From Gymnothorax reevesii (taxonomy: Eukaryota > Chordata > Actinopteri > Anguilliformes > Muraenidae): DNA of 64,000 bases. The stretch covers positions 63,321,876-63,385,875 of the forward strand of contig CM056576.1 of NCBI GenBank assembly GCA_029721435.1, in the 5' to 3' direction. The position numbers and the translations under genes are program-made. Shown one piece after another: positions 21,911 through 34,050 of the stretch. Numbering within the stretch: the first letter of the stretch is position 1; the number at the start of each line of letters is the position of its first letter. Under the pieces are notes generated by a model. That model worked only from the letters and a program-made list of their open reading frames with translations. It made no database searches and was not told the DNA's origin.

Positions 21911-22390
21911 CCCCAATTTGTTATTACATTTATAACACAACAGCAACAGCAAGGGATGACAAACACAGTTTTAAAAACTCAAACACATTTAATTATCAAA
22001 GACAATAACAACTAACTAACCTAAAGACCAAGATTGAATTATGTACAAAACATAAATATTTACAATCCCTTTTCGTGGGGGTGGCTTGGTGATGTCCTGG
22101 ATGATGAAAATGCTCAAACACAGGCAAAGAAATCCACAAAAGAAACGTCATAGGTCTTGAACAGAATGGCAGGTCTAGTCATCTTCTTGCAATTTCTCCT
22201 ACTACTTTACTGTCTCAATTCTTTTCCTTAAATACTCTTTTGCAGACCCCACCCACATTTAGACCTCTTTTTTTTAATTTTCTGAGACTTGCCCCAGACA
22301 TGTCCAGGACATGTCCAAACATGACTCCAGTCTGAGCTTAACAAAAAAAAAGGTAAATACTGCCATCTCGTGGCCTATATTCACATTACA
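21911..22390 (-). repeat. 3' LTR of Gmr1-like copy B
   Basis: Nearly identical to the LTR of copy A. On the minus strand it starts TGTAATGTGAATATAGG at 22390, directly after a purine-rich TGGAATGGAGG that would serve as polypurine tract. Confidence 0.85.
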
Positions 22391-22523
22391 CCTCCATTCC
22401 AAAAGGGAAAAATTTTGACTCATAAAGGCAAAATTTTTCTTTTCAATACAAAGTGGTTAAGTGAACACTTGTCTATATATACATATCATACAATATTCAA
22501 ACACATGATATATATATACACAT

Positions 22524-24059
22524 TCAAACACGGGATAAGCAATCAGCAATTACATTGTCTGTACCCTTCACATGCTTAATTTCCAAGTCAAACTCCTGTA
22601 AAATCAAACTCCAATTCAACAATCTCCGATTCTTGTTTTTCATCTTACTCAAAAACATTAACGGATTGTGGTCAGTGTACACAATCATTGGCTTTTGTCC
22701 TGTACAAACATAAACCTCAAAGTGTTGTAAAGAAAGGACCAGAGCCAACAGTTCCTTCTCTATTGTGGAATAGTTCCTTTGGTGGCGATTGAACTTCCTG
22801 GAGAAGTATCCCACGGGATGCTCAATGTCATCAGAGTCACTTCTCTGTAGGAGCACAGATCCACAAGCTTGGTCGCTAGCATCGACCGCGATGGAGAACG
22901 GTTTGTTGAAGTCAGGAGATTTGAGCACGGGGAAGTGACACAGCAGAGACTTCAGGCGATCGAAGGCTCCCTGGCATGCATCATCCCAGGTGAACTTTAC
23001 GCCTTTCTTCAGTTGGTTAGTTAGACTGAGAGCAATCTCAGCAAAGTTCTTGCAGAACTTGCGGTAGTACCCGATCATTCCAAGGAAGCGGCGCAAAGCT
23101 TTTTTGTTGTCAGGAACTGGAAAGTCCATGATGGCTTGGACTTTAGCATTTATGGGTGCCACCTTACCCTGGCCTATGACGTAGCCAAGATAGGTGACAG
23201 TAGCACAACCAAAGTCACTCTTGCTCAGGTTAACAGTCAGGTTAGCCTGGGTCAGGCGCTGGAACAACGTCTCTACATCTTTTAGATGTTCTTCCCAGGA
23301 GTCACTCCATGTGATCAGGTCATCGATGTACGCACCCGTGTGTGGCAATCCGGCGATTGTAGACTGTATCATCCTTTGGAACGTGGCTGGGGCATTTTTC
23401 ATGCCAAAGGGTAGGACTTTATACTGGTACAATCCAGATGGTGTGGCAAAAGCAGAGATGCTCTTGGCCCTCTCAGTTAAAGGCACACACCAATAACCCT
23501 TCAATAAATCAATCTTGGTCAGAAACTTTGCTTGCCCTACACTATCAATACAATCATCAATCCTAGGTATTGGAAACACATCAGTTCTAGTTACAGCATT
23601 GACTTTGCGATAATCTGTACAGAATCTAGTACTTCCATCAGGTTTTGGAACTAGCACACAGGGTGAACTCCAATCGGAGTTGGAGGGTCTGATAATATCA
23701 TGTTTTAACATGTACTCAACCTCTTTCTCCGCAATCTTTCTCTTTTCAGGATTCATCCGGTATGGATGCTGTTTTATTGGTTTGGCATCACCAACATCTA
23801 CATCATGAGAGGCTATAGTAACTCTGTTTGGAACATCAGGAAACAAATCCTCATATTTCTTTATCAACCTTTCAAACTGATCTCTCTGTGAGGGTTCTAA
23901 GTGCTGGAGTTTTACATCAAGATTTTGCAACACTTCAGTGTTTGACAATTTACATGAAAGAACTTCAGCTTTAATTCTTGGTTCATCATCTTGAAACTCC
24001 CCCTCATCTTCACACGTTTCGACCATTGGAGAATCTGAAGTGACAGCTGCAACCCTAGC
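22524..24059 (-). pseudogene. Reverse transcriptase-RNase H of Gmr1-like copy B
   Basis: This is the enzyme pair that copies element RNA into DNA and removes the RNA strand. The frame is open throughout and continuous with integrase upstream. In order it shows WSSPCVLVPKPDG and FCTDYRKVNA (about 23600-23700), the catalytic YIDD box (about 23318-23330), LPFGMKNAPATFQ just before it, LRRFLGMIGYYRKF, and RNase H starting at the AVDASD aspartate (about 22885) with a YTDHNPL block near 22670. It ends ADCLSRV at 22524. These are canonical Gypsy residues and the catalytic aspartates are present. The domain itself is intact; it is a pseudogene because the polyprotein upstream is interrupted. Confidence 0.85.
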
Positions 24060-25260
24060 ATTTCTGTCATGATAAGGCTTTAGCATGTTAATATGACACA
24101 ATTGTTTTGGTTTTCTCCTATCTGGAGTCTTCACAATGTAATTGAGATCATTGAGTTTTGTCAGAATTTCATAAGGACCATGAAATCTAGCCTGCAAAGG
24201 ATTGGACTGCAAGGGAAACAACACAAGGACCTTGTCTCCTGGTTTAAACTCACGGCTTCTAGCCTTATGATCATACCAAGTTTTCATTTTTCCCTGACTT
24301 GATTTCAAGTTCTCTTTGGCTAGGTCACAAGCTGCACGCAATCTTTCCTTGAACTTGCTAACATAGTCTAACAGACTGATGTGCGGCTCTTCCTCTTGCC
24401 ATTGTTCACTCAATAATAGCAAAGGTCCTCTCACTTCATGACCAAACACTAGCTCAAATGGACTGAATACAGTAGACTCCTGCACTGCTTCTCTAGCTGC
24501 AAACAACAGCAAATGAACCCCTTCATCCCAGTCTTTCTCATGGTCATAACAATAAGTCCTCATCATTGTCTTGAGAGTGGAATGAAACCGCTCTAAGGCA
24601 CCCTGACTTTCTGGATGATAGGCACTAGAAAGAATCTGCTTTGCACCTAGTTCATACACAACCTGCTGAAACAACCCTGAAGTGAAATTGCTACCTTAGT
24701 CTGACTGAATTTCCCTGGGAAGGCCAAACAACGTGAAGAACTTTATCAAAGCCTTCGAGATTGCAGTTGCCTTGATGTTACGTAGAGGTATGGCTTCGGG
24801 GAATCTGGTAGATGCACACATGATTGTCAACAAGTACTGATTTCCAGATCTAGTCTTGGGTAATGGACTAACGCAATCAACAATGACCCTAGAGAATGGC
24901 TCCCCAAATGCTGGGATAGGCTGCAATGGAGCGACAGGTGGGTCTAACTGGTGTTTTCCAACTACCTGACAAGTGTGACAGGTTTTGCAAAAGTTGGAAA
25001 CGTCTTTCCGAAGCCCAGGCCAAAAGAAGTGTTTCATGATTTTATCAACAGTCTTGTTAACGCCAAGATGACCTCCTAAAGGTAAACTATGAGCCATTGT
25101 TAAGATCTCATTCCTATAGACCTTCGGAACAACAATTTGCCTGTCCACTGCCTAATCTGCATTGGCAGGGATATCAGGAGGGCGCCACTTCCGCATCAAC
25201 ACACCATCCTTGAGATAATACCCAACTGGAACTGCGTCTATTTCTTTATCAGGAAGGGCT
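24060..25260 (-). pseudogene. Integrase of Gmr1-like copy B (two stops)
   Basis: Integrase inserts element DNA into chromosomes. It begins with an HHCC zinc-binding module (H...H in HSLPLGGHLGVNK, then CKTCHTC, about 24960-25100). The core starts at VIVDCVSPLP (first aspartate, about 24885), and the second aspartate lies in REIQSD (24699). The C-terminal part contains YHPESQGALERFHSTLK (glutamate, about 24600) and ends with a GPYEIL/NMLKPYH region near 24060. In-frame stops at about 25152 (TAG) and 24696 (TAA, just after the second catalytic aspartate) break it. It lies directly upstream of reverse transcriptase in the same frame, which is the unusual order noted for the element. Confidence 0.85.
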
Positions 25261-25267
25261 CTCCTCT

Positions 25268-25984
25268 TTACACAAAATTTACACAAATTTCAGGATCATT
25301 AGTTTGCTCCTCAATCAATCGCTTTCTGGACAGAGACAAGTCTCCAGACACATCAGAATCACCAGGCCCATCCGGCTGGCTGAATAGAGAACTGATAAAA
25401 GTATCTGATAAGTCCTCAAACGGAGAAACCATAGTAGGCCAATCAGAGTCATGAGGCGAACCACCTGAGTCCTGACTATTCAATGTACTGGACGGCACCA
25501 CATCATCTTTTTCTTTAGCCTTCTTGGCCATAGCACGAGTCACTGCGCAAGAAGGATACAGAGATGGGTCCTCATCCCCATCTTCAGTGCTCGGCTGTGA
25601 AGTAAGATGTACAGGGGGAACTACTTTGCCCCCAGCCAGGTCATTGCCTAGCAACAGAGAAACACCCTTTATAGGTAGACTTGACATAAGTCCCACCTTT
25701 ACCTGTCCTGCAACTAAATCTGACTTCAAGAATATAGAGCGCAGGGGTACAGATACAGTCCTCCCTTCAATACCTTGTACAAGTATGAAATCCCCTGAAG
25801 CGGTCTCATCACGTAACTCCAAGGAGTCCATCAACAAAAGTGACTGAGAAGCTCCGGTATCCCTTAGGACAGGAGTAGTATGCTCATTCAGAGCCACAAA
25901 TCCCTCTGACACAAATGGAAGAAATTCCTCCCTCATGAAGTCAGCTGTATCAGGCTTTTTAGCCCCACAAGAAGCAGGCAATTT
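25268..25984 (-). pseudogene. Protease region of Gmr1-like copy B
   Basis: A retroviral-type aspartic protease region that would cut the polyprotein. The active-site triad lies in RDTGASQSLLL (about 25835-25865). A hydrophilic linker follows. The frame ends at 25268 beside a duplicated TTGTGTAAA; downstream coding continues in another frame, so a frameshift separates protease from integrase. Copy A has nine more bases at the corresponding active-site flank. Confidence 0.75.
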
Positions 25985-26650
25985 AGCAGATTAGTTATCT
26001 ACTACAGGGGTTTCTAACCTTGTTTTCACAAAGGCATTTGGTTTGGTATCCTTTTCTTTTTCTTTCTTAGCTTTAAGGAACCAACAGTTAGTTGTAACAT
26101 GACCAGATTTCTTGCAATAACTGCAAACTAGACCACTTTTGTCACTGTCAGCTTTCACACTTTGATCAGCCCTGTTACTGGATTTCTGAGCACCATCACC
26201 AGATTTGTCTTTGTCTTTGGGTGAGGAATCTTGGGTATCACCGTAACCCTTTTTCTGAAATTGGGACCATCTATTATTACTGCTAGACTGAAATTTGGAC
26301 TTATGTGTGAGAACATATTCATCTGCAAATTTGGCAGCTGATTGCAAATTCAGTGCTTGCTTCTCATTAAGGTAGGTCTTAACATCATCTTTAACACAGT
26401 TCTTGAATTCTTCAACTAACACCATCTCTTTTAGTGAGTTGAAATCATCCTTGACCTCCATAGAAGCACACCAGCGCTCAAAGCAAACCTGCTTTTCATT
26501 AGCAAATTCAACATAAGTCTGATTTTCAGATTTCGTCAGACCTCTGAATTACTGTCGGTAAGCCTCTGGAACCAACTCATAAGCTCTTAAAATAACCTTT
26601 TTGACAACCTCATAATCAGAGGAATCATCTGCAGACAAAGCCGAATAGGC
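25985..26650 (-). pseudogene. gag fragment of Gmr1-like copy B
   Basis: Capsid-type protein. The upstream part carries the VPEAYRQ motif (near 26550-26580) but with a stop next to it where copy A is open. The downstream part has an open 156-residue frame with the zinc knuckle CSYCKKSGHVTTNC (about 26085-26130). It ends in a TAA at 25991 at the gag-protease junction, where copy A is open. The 5' end is lost at about 26650. Confidence 0.8.
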
Positions 26651-26969
26651 TTTTTTCACTTTTTTAAACTTTGTGGAAAACGTCATCAGGTGAAGGAAAG
26701 GTGAAAAGGGGAATAGACCAATGGCTAAGCCCCGCCCTCAAATGCGATGAGCCAATCACTGTGCGTATTCTCTCCCCATATACTCGGACACACAGCAGAG
26801 AGATTAAACAAGAGCCATCAGGAGATGGCATATCCCCCCGAACCCCAGAAAAATCGTTGAACAGTAATTTATGAAGAATATGTCTCAGAACACATGATAT
26901 TTTTTGAACTATGAATATCTAGTCCAGACATGATCACTATATGCATCATCTTTCCATGGAAAACCTCAG
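26651..26969. other. No gene seen
   Basis: Junction between the truncated Gypsy copy and the minisatellite. It contains CATATCCCCCCG (about 26830), a phrase that also occurs in altered form near 34590, suggesting the minisatellite and this flank belong to one older repeat. Confidence 0.4.
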
Positions 26970-28162
26970 AAAAAGAGAATAAACAAGAGTCATTTGGAGA
27001 TGACATATCCCGACCCCCACAAATCGTAACTCAGCTTTTATGATGAAGGTATTAAAATGCAGAGTTTGCATGTGTGAGAAGAGATGTCATGATCACTAGT
27101 GGTCACGTAAGCGGATTCTGTGTTCATGAAAACATCTTGACATAGTGGATAATGTGCCTGTGAATTAAGTTGAACGAACCTAGATCATATGGTTTGGGAG
27201 ATAAGCCCCAAGCCAGACAGCCACCCTCAAAGCCAATTTAAGTTCCCTGTCTCCATAGAAACTTCAAAAGAAAAATGAATCAATAAACTCCAAAATAGGA
27301 AAGGGCAGATCTACTCGTAGTGGGTAATATATCTGTGAAGTTAGGTGAACCTAGGCCGTACGGTTTAGAAGATATGCTTTGGACAAGACAGCCGCCCTCA
27401 AAGTCAATCTAAGTTCACTGTTTCCATGGAAACCTCAAATATTAGATAATGTAAAAGCTTCAAAATAGCAAAAGGCACATCTACTCATACTAGTTAATAT
27501 ATCTGTGAAGTGTGGTGAACCTAGACCATACTGTTTAGGACAGGGCTGCCCAACCCTGTTCCTGGGGGGCTACCATCCTATAGGTTCCTGCTCCAACCCT
27601 AATTCAACAGATCCGATTCAGCTCATTAGCAGCTCGTCAAGATTTCTAACTGGGAAAGCAGGTGTGGTTTGCTTTGGTTGGAGTGATAACCTTCAGGATG
27701 GTAGCTCTCTCGGAATAGGGTTGGGCGGCCCTGGTTTAGGAGATATGCTCCGGACAAGGTAGCCACCTTCAAAGTCAATCTAAGTTCAATGTCTTCATGA
27801 AAATCTAAAAAAATTAAAAGAACAAGAAACTTGGAAATAGCAAAAGGCACATCTACTCATAGTGGTTAATATATCCATGAAGTTTGGTGAACCTAGGACA
27901 TACGGTTTAGGAGATATGCTCCAGACAAGACAGCCTCCCTCAAAGTCAATCTAAGTTCACTGTTTCCATGGAAACCTCAAATATTAGATAATGTAGAAGC
28001 TTCAAAATAGCAAAAGGCACATCTACTCATTGTGTTAATATATCTGTGACGTTTGATGAACCTAGGCCATACGGTTTAGGAGATATGCTCCGGACAAGGT
28101 AGACACCCTCAAAGTCAATCTAAGTTCACTGTTTCCATGGAAACCTCAAATATTAGATAATG
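26970..28162. repeat. 170-bp minisatellite, left part
   Basis: The phrase CTACTC occurs at 27311, 27481, 27853 and 28023. After subtracting the 193-bp MITE and its duplication at 27533-27741, the spacing is 170-171 bp throughout. Each unit carries GGTGAACCTAGGCCATACGG and GTTTCCATGGAAACCTC. The array resumes at 34264 after the L1 insertion with unchanged spacing. Confidence 0.85.
27541..27733. mobile_element. 193-bp hAT MITE with 8-bp duplication GTTTAGGA
   Basis: The ends are CAGGGCTGCCCAACCCTGTTCC and the near-complement of it at the right. GTTTAGGA stands on both sides (27533-27540 and 27734-27741). An 8-bp duplication and CAGGG ends mark hAT insertion. It has no coding capacity. Confidence 0.9.
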
Positions 28163-28344
28163 CGGACTTCCGGTGTGGCGATGCATGAGTAGGTGGAAGA
28201 TTCTGGAGCTCCCGGCCATTTGTCTAATAATTCGATCAATAACGGTGCTTTTGGTTTCCCTATTGATATTTTTTTGTCACTTGGGATTAAACAACTGTTT
28301 CTGAGTCATTTTGACAGCATTACGTTTTCTGTGAGCGCTTCACC

Positions 28345-29211
28345 ATGACGTACCAGCTTCGCAAGGGAGCTAGCACCGAGCAAGCTAACTCTGCCCCACC
28401 GGACAATGCTATTCTTAGCGCTATCACCGCACTTCGCACTGATTTAACGTCTGAGCTGGTAACGCTGAAAGGTAACATCTGTGCTTCTGTGGACGCTAAA
28501 ATAGACAGTTTAGCAACATCCATAAGATCCGAAATTACATCGGTACGTTCAGAGATACTTAAAGACCTGACGGCAGTCAGATCCGAGACCGGGGCCTTGA
28601 CTAGCCGTGTGGCAGAGTTGGAAAAGGGGACGAACCACTGGGCAGATGAGGCTACATCCCTGGGCATCAAGCTACAAAACCTCACTAAGCAAGTGGCCTC
28701 TCTATCCGAGAAATGCGAGGACCTGGAAGGAAGGTCGTGGAGAAACAACTTGAGGATCGTTGGCCTGCAAGAGGGCGTGGAAGGACCCCGTCCCACTGAT
28801 TTTATTGCCGACATCCTTAAAGAGGCCCTACACCTGGAGGAGCGACCACTGCTTGACAGGGCTCACCGCTCCCTACAGCCGCGCCCCCGACCCGGAGAGA
28901 AGCCGCGTCCCTTCATTGTACGTATACACTACTTCAGGATAAAGGAGGACATTATGCAACGCGCAAGACAAGCGGGTCCGCTCCTTTACAAGGGACAAAG
29001 ATTTATGATATTTCCGGACTACACTACTGCCATGGCCAAGAGGAGAGCAGCATTTGACAAGGCTAAGAAGCTGCTCCGCGATCGTCAAGGAGTGAAATAT
29101 GGGCTGCTCTTCCCCGTGCGACTCAGGATTACACACAACGGCACCCAGTCTGTGTTTAACAGTCCCAAAGAAGCAACAGCTTTCATCCGCAGCAACAGCC
29201 TGGCCGACTAA
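28345..29211 (+). CDS. L1 ORF1 RNA-binding protein
   Basis: A 288-residue protein that would coat L1 RNA and act as chaperone in the ribonucleoprotein. Residues ~20-130 are rich in alternating charged and hydrophobic residues (a long coiled coil with SEIT/VRSEI/LTAVRSE repeats and VAELEKG). Then comes ...LEGRSWRNNLRIVGL at about 130-145, the usual start of the L1 ORF1p RNA-recognition domain. The C-terminal domain follows, with RPFIVRIHYFRIKE (~190) and GLLFPVRLRIT (~255). Length and order fit fish L1 ORF1p. The frame is intact; the ATG at 28345 is the first in the message and matches the N-terminus MTYQLRKG. Confidence 0.88.
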   Translation: MTYQLRKGASTEQANSAPPDNAILSAITALRTDLTSELVTLKGNICASVDAKIDSLATSIRSEITSVRSEILKDLTAVRSETGALTSRVAELEKGTNHWADEATSLGIKLQNLTKQVASLSEKCEDLEGRSWRNNLRIVGLQEGVEGPRPTDFIADILKEALHLEERPLLDRAHRSLQPRPRPGEKPRPFIVRIHYFRIKEDIMQRARQAGPLLYKGQRFMIFPDYTTAMAKRRAAFDKAKKLLRDRQGVKYGLLFPVRLRITHNGTQSVFNSPKEATAFIRSNSLAD

Positions 29212-30321
29212 CCGACTTGTGTCGTCTGATTGATAACGTGAAAGAACCGTGAACTTACTGTCATTGATAGCTTTGTGGGCTAACAGGTGGTGAATACGAC
29301 CGATAGCGGTAGCCTAGTTATAATCCATTCTTTTCCTGATTTACGCTATAGTCTATTTTATCTTATCTCCTCTTTACATTTGTAGTGTAACTCTTTCTAC
29401 TGGTCATATGGATCAGGCTGCCTTATCTACGCTTGCCCACTGTGCCCATAGGTAGTCTGCATTTCAGTTTATAGTATTTGTGTTTACAATTAGGAACTAG
29501 TTGATTACATAATCTATTCTTTTGCAAGATAAGGATGTTGCACCATTCTGTTCCATAGTATTTTGTTATAACTGCCCATGCAAACAGTTCATGCTGGATA
29601 ACATTTATATGCGCCGTTTCAACACTGGAGGATTCAGGTGTACTCTGTTCTTTTATTGTTTTGATATACTTACAAGGACTGGAAATTGTACAGTACTGGC
29701 ACAGGTGTCGCCGACGTCTTACATTTTTTTTATGAGTGATCAGCAACCTAAAGAAGATGACACCTTTTATGTAATCTTCACCTCATTTTAAGTTCTTACT
29801 GTCAGTGAAGCTACCAGTATCTTAACTTACTCAAAGTGCTCCTTTTTTTTTTTTCTCTTTCATTTCTCTCAGCACACATATTATGTATAATTGCTATTAT
29901 CCCATTGAAACAGTTCAGTAACACTCCTTAAGTACCTATATATGTTGCTAATTTTTATATTTCAAATTGGCAGGTCTCCATTGTTAGTTAGGGTGTTGAA
30001 TGTACGCAACAACGCGTGTTTACCCCCGTTGGGGTTGGGTGTGGGTGGGGGGCAGGGTGGGCTGGATGGCATGTTTTGGATGCATCTCTTTTGTGGTTAA
30101 ATCACTATTGTTGTTTTTTTCTCCCCCTTTTCCCCCCCTTTCTCCCCCTCTTCTCTCTCCTTTTGTGATATTATACTCCAAAGTTTCCCCCCATGCCGGC
30201 TTATTGATGGACATTGCTTGCCTTGCTAACTGTTTCTCTCTGTCCAACTTTGTCGGTGGTTGCCTTTGCCACCCTTCTGCGGCGATATATGTTTTCATTA
30301 CCATCTGGAACAGACAGAGCC
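29212..30321 (+). other. L1 inter-ORF spacer
   Basis: About 1.1 kb between ORF1 and ORF2 without a convincing frame. It contains T-rich and C-rich runs (29850, 30110-30160). Open frames here are antisense or low-complexity. Confidence 0.6.
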
Positions 30322-33300
30322 ATGAGTAGGCCAATTAACTGCACCAGCTGGAACGTGAAAGGCCTTAACCTCCCTATTAAAAGGAAAAAGGTTCTCACTC
30401 ATCTAAAACACCTCAACACCCAGATTGCTTTCCTCCAGGAAACACACCTTCGTGATTCAGACCAGGCCAGGCTTCGCTGTGATTGGGTAGGCCAGCTCTT
30501 CCATTCAAATTTCCAATCCAAATCCAGAGGGGCCGCTATTCTTATAAATAAAAATGTTCCATTTTCAGTCTCAAAGGTAGATGCAGATCCAAGGGGTCGT
30601 TATATAATAGTTACTGGCCAAATACATCAGAATCTGATTACTCTAGCCAACGTATATGCTCCAAATCCAGATGATGCTCAGTTCTTCAATAACTTTCTTT
30701 CCCGTCTTCCTGATATTAACACACACTACCTCCTACTCGGTGGGGATTTTAATTGTATCTTATCCACTACTCTGGACCGTAGCTCACCTAAACCTGCCTT
30801 GCTTTCTAAATGTTCTACGATTATTAATACATTTCTAAACTCCTATGGGGTTTCGGACGTTTGGCGTTTTCTGAATCCCACAGCTCGAGACTATTCATTC
30901 TTTTCCCATGTCCATAAGACCTTCTCTCGAATTGATTACTTCTTGCTAGACAACAAGCTGCTTTCATCTGTCCGAAGTTGCAAATATCAGGCTATTGTGA
31001 TCTCAGACCATGCCCCGTTATCTCTCAATCTAACTCTACCAAACCAACCCCTAATTCATCGATCATGGCGTTTTAACTCCCTCTTACTTTCCGATGAAGC
31101 ATTCATCAAGTTTCTGTCTGATCAAATTACCTTTTTTCTTGAAGTAAACCGGACTCCAGATATATCTGTAGCGACTCTGTGGGAGACATTAAAAGCTTAT
31201 ATGAGGGGTCAGATCATGTCGTATTCTGCCCATGCTCGAAAATGTAAAATGCAAAGAATTAATATCCTACAGGATGAAATACTTAAGCTTGACAGAACTT
31301 ATGCATCTTCCCCATCGCCGGAGCTATACAAAAAACGTCTTTCGCTACAAACAGAATTTGAAATATTGTCAACGGGACATGCAGAACGCCTGCTTCTTAA
31401 AACGCGCTCTAGTTTTTATGAACAGGGAGAGAAATCCGGCAGGCTTCTGGCACATCAGCTCCGCCAGGCGTCAGCCCGTCAAACTATAACTGAAATTCGA
31501 ACACCATCAGGTACAGTCACTACCAAACACGATGAAATAAATGATACATTCCGTGATTTCTATTCCAATCTATATGCTTCCGACCCCACAGAAGACCAGT
31601 CACTAATGGACTCTTTCTTCCAAAAATTGGAGATCCCTTCTATTGACGTGAATGTTCGGAACAGATTTGAAGAGCCCATCTCTGAAATTGAAATAACGCA
31701 GGCAATTGGAACCATGCAGAGTGGTAAGTCGCCAGGGCTGGATGGCTTCCCAGCCGAATTTTATAAGACCTTCTCAAAGCTCCTTTCTCCACTGCTGGCA
31801 GATATGTTCAGGGAGTCGTTCTCAAATAACTCTCTTCCTCCATCGCTGTGTGAAGCCTCGATTTCTATACTGCTCAAGAAAGGGAAAAACCCCATTGAGT
31901 GTTCATCCTACCGTCCTATATCACTCCTCAATAATGATGTTAAGATACTGGCCAAGGTCTTAGCCCAGCGCTTAGAGACAGCCCTTCCCAATATAATTTC
32001 ACCAGACCAGACCGGGTTTGTCAAAAATAGGCACTCTTTTTTTAATCTTCGCCGTCTTTTTAATATTCTCTATTCTAAACCTTCCAAGTCCCCAGAGGTG
32101 GTGGTCTCATTTGACGCGGAAAAGGCTTTTGACCGTGTGGAGTGGGACTATCTTTTTTTTACTTTACGAAAATTTGGTTTTGGAGACAATTTTATATCTT
32201 GGATCAGACTACTCTATTCTTCCCCAAAGGCCTCAATACGTACAAATGACACATTATCTTCACCCTTTGATTTGCATAGAGGAACCAGACAGGGATGCCC
32301 TTTAAGTCCCTTGCTCTTTGCAGTCGCGATAGAGCCACTCGCTATAGCCCTGCGTACTGACACTAACATTCAAGGCATTCAAAGAGACCAGATACATAAA
32401 GTGTCACTCTTTGCAGATGACCTGCTGATCTTTGTATCTGATCCTTTAACCTGCATCCCTAAAATTCTGAAGCTACTAGATGACTTCGGAGCCTTCTCTG
32501 GGTATAAACTCAATCTACACAAAAGTGAGCTAATGCCAGTTAACACCGCAGCAGACAACAGTCAATTGAGCTCCCTTCCGTTGAAGATCTCACTTAAAAA
32601 GTTCACATATCTGGGTGTTGTCGTGACACTAAAACACAAAGAGCTTTTTAGATGTAATTTTCTTTCCCTGCTGGGCCGCACGAAATCTGATTTGGAACGC
32701 TGGTCTGGGCTTCCTCTATCTCTCGCAGGTCGCATCAATGCGGTAAAAATGAACATTTTGCCAAAATTCTTGTACCTATTCCAGGCAATACCGATCTACA
32801 TTAGAAAATCATTTTTCCTTTCATTAGATCGTATTATTTCATCATTTATATGGAATGGCAAAACACCTCGAATACGTAAAAAAGTCCTCCAGAAACCCCG
32901 TGCAGCCGGCGGAATGGCCCTACCAAATTTTCAACATTATTACTGGTCCTGCAATGTAAGGGCTCTGTCCTCCTGGCAGTCTGCAGTCACTGAAACACCA
33001 TGTTGGTTACCCCTAGAGGCATCATCTGTCTCTCATACGTCTCTACACTCTCTCCTATGTACAACATTCCCTCTGTCCCACCCTATATCCAAATTCACTT
33101 CCAATCCAATTATATGCGAATCTATGAAAATTTGGAAACAATTCAGACAGGCTTTTGGACTTAAGGATCTTCCCATTAGTGCCCCCATTGGGAAGAACCA
33201 GGCTTTCCCTCCCTCTATTATTGATGGAACCTTTGACCTTTGGCGACTCAAGGGAATGGTGACTTTAGAGGATCTGTTTATCAATAACACGTTTGCATCA

Positions 33301-34050
33301 TTTGATGAGCTTTCTGAAAAGTATGATTTGCCGCGGTCACACTTCTTTAGATAATTGCAGATCCGAGACTTCGCCCGATCTAAATTGAATAATTTTCCAA
33401 TTCTTCCCCCAGAAACCCAGTTGGACCAAATTCTTAAACTTAATCCTATGGGAAAGGCATATATCAGTAAGCTCTATTTATTAATCAACACTCTTGATCA
33501 AGTACCTTTGGATTCTGTTAAAAATCAGTGGGAGAGGGATATGGAGGTATCCATCTCAGAGGAGATTTGGGACAACATAATTAAAAGGATACACTCATCT
33601 TCAGTATGCATGAGACATTGCGTTATCCAATTTAAGGTGGTCCACCGCCTCCACTACTCGAAAGAGAAACTGGCTAAAATCTACCCAAATCTAAATTCAA
33701 CATGCGACAGGTGTAAACAAGACACTGCCGGCCTATACCATATGCTCTGGTCCTGTCCAGCACTGACCCAGTTCTGGCAATCAATTTTTGACGTTTTAGC
33801 GATTATCTTACACTACCCACTCGAACCTTCTTCTATGAGTGCCATCTTTGGGGTTGCTCCAGCTGGTGTACACTTAAATGCCAGTCAGGCCAATCTATTG
33901 GCCTACACCACTTTGATAGCCAGGAGGCTAATTCTGTCCAAGTGGAAGGATCTACATATATTTATCTTTATTCTTTACTCTCCCCCCTTCTTTTTTCTTC
34001 CCCCCCCCTTTTTTTGTTTCTTTTCCCTCTATTTTTTTTTAATGTCCTAA
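30322..34050 (+). pseudogene. L1 ORF2 endonuclease-reverse transcriptase (one in-frame stop)
   Basis: The enzyme nicks target DNA and copies L1 RNA into it. I start at the ATG at 30322 (MSRPINCTSWNVKGL) because the apurinic-type endonuclease begins there. Upstream codons to 30214 are open but unlike the family. Endonuclease motifs are WNVKG (~10), LQETH (~45), GGDFN (~145) and SDHAPL (~227). Reverse transcriptase shows SFDAEKAFDRVEW (~596), RQGCPLSPLLF and the catalytic FADDLL (~696). The C-terminal zinc motif is CDRCK...H...C (~1126). The total is about 1,243 codons, normal for L1. A single TAA at 33352, between the reverse transcriptase and the C-terminal zinc region, is the only break, with both sides in the same frame. 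Confidence 0.92.

Larger units (their letters stand above)
21911..26650 (-). mobile_element. Gmr1-like Ty3/Gypsy retrotransposon, copy B (5'-truncated)
   Basis: Minus-strand order is gag, protease, integrase, reverse transcriptase, RNase H, 3' LTR. Ordinary Ty3/Gypsy elements have integrase last. Integrase ahead of reverse transcriptase within a Gypsy-type pol is the published mark of the Gmr1 group (first described from cod). Homology with copy A stops near 26650, inside gag, so the 5' LTR and leader are missing. The polyprotein has several stops and at least one frameshift. Confidence 0.85.

Noticed and set aside
30000..30329. Open frames in the L1 spacer
   Set aside because: They lie in T-, C- and G-rich spacer DNA and overlap antisense frames; no L1 protein is expected there.
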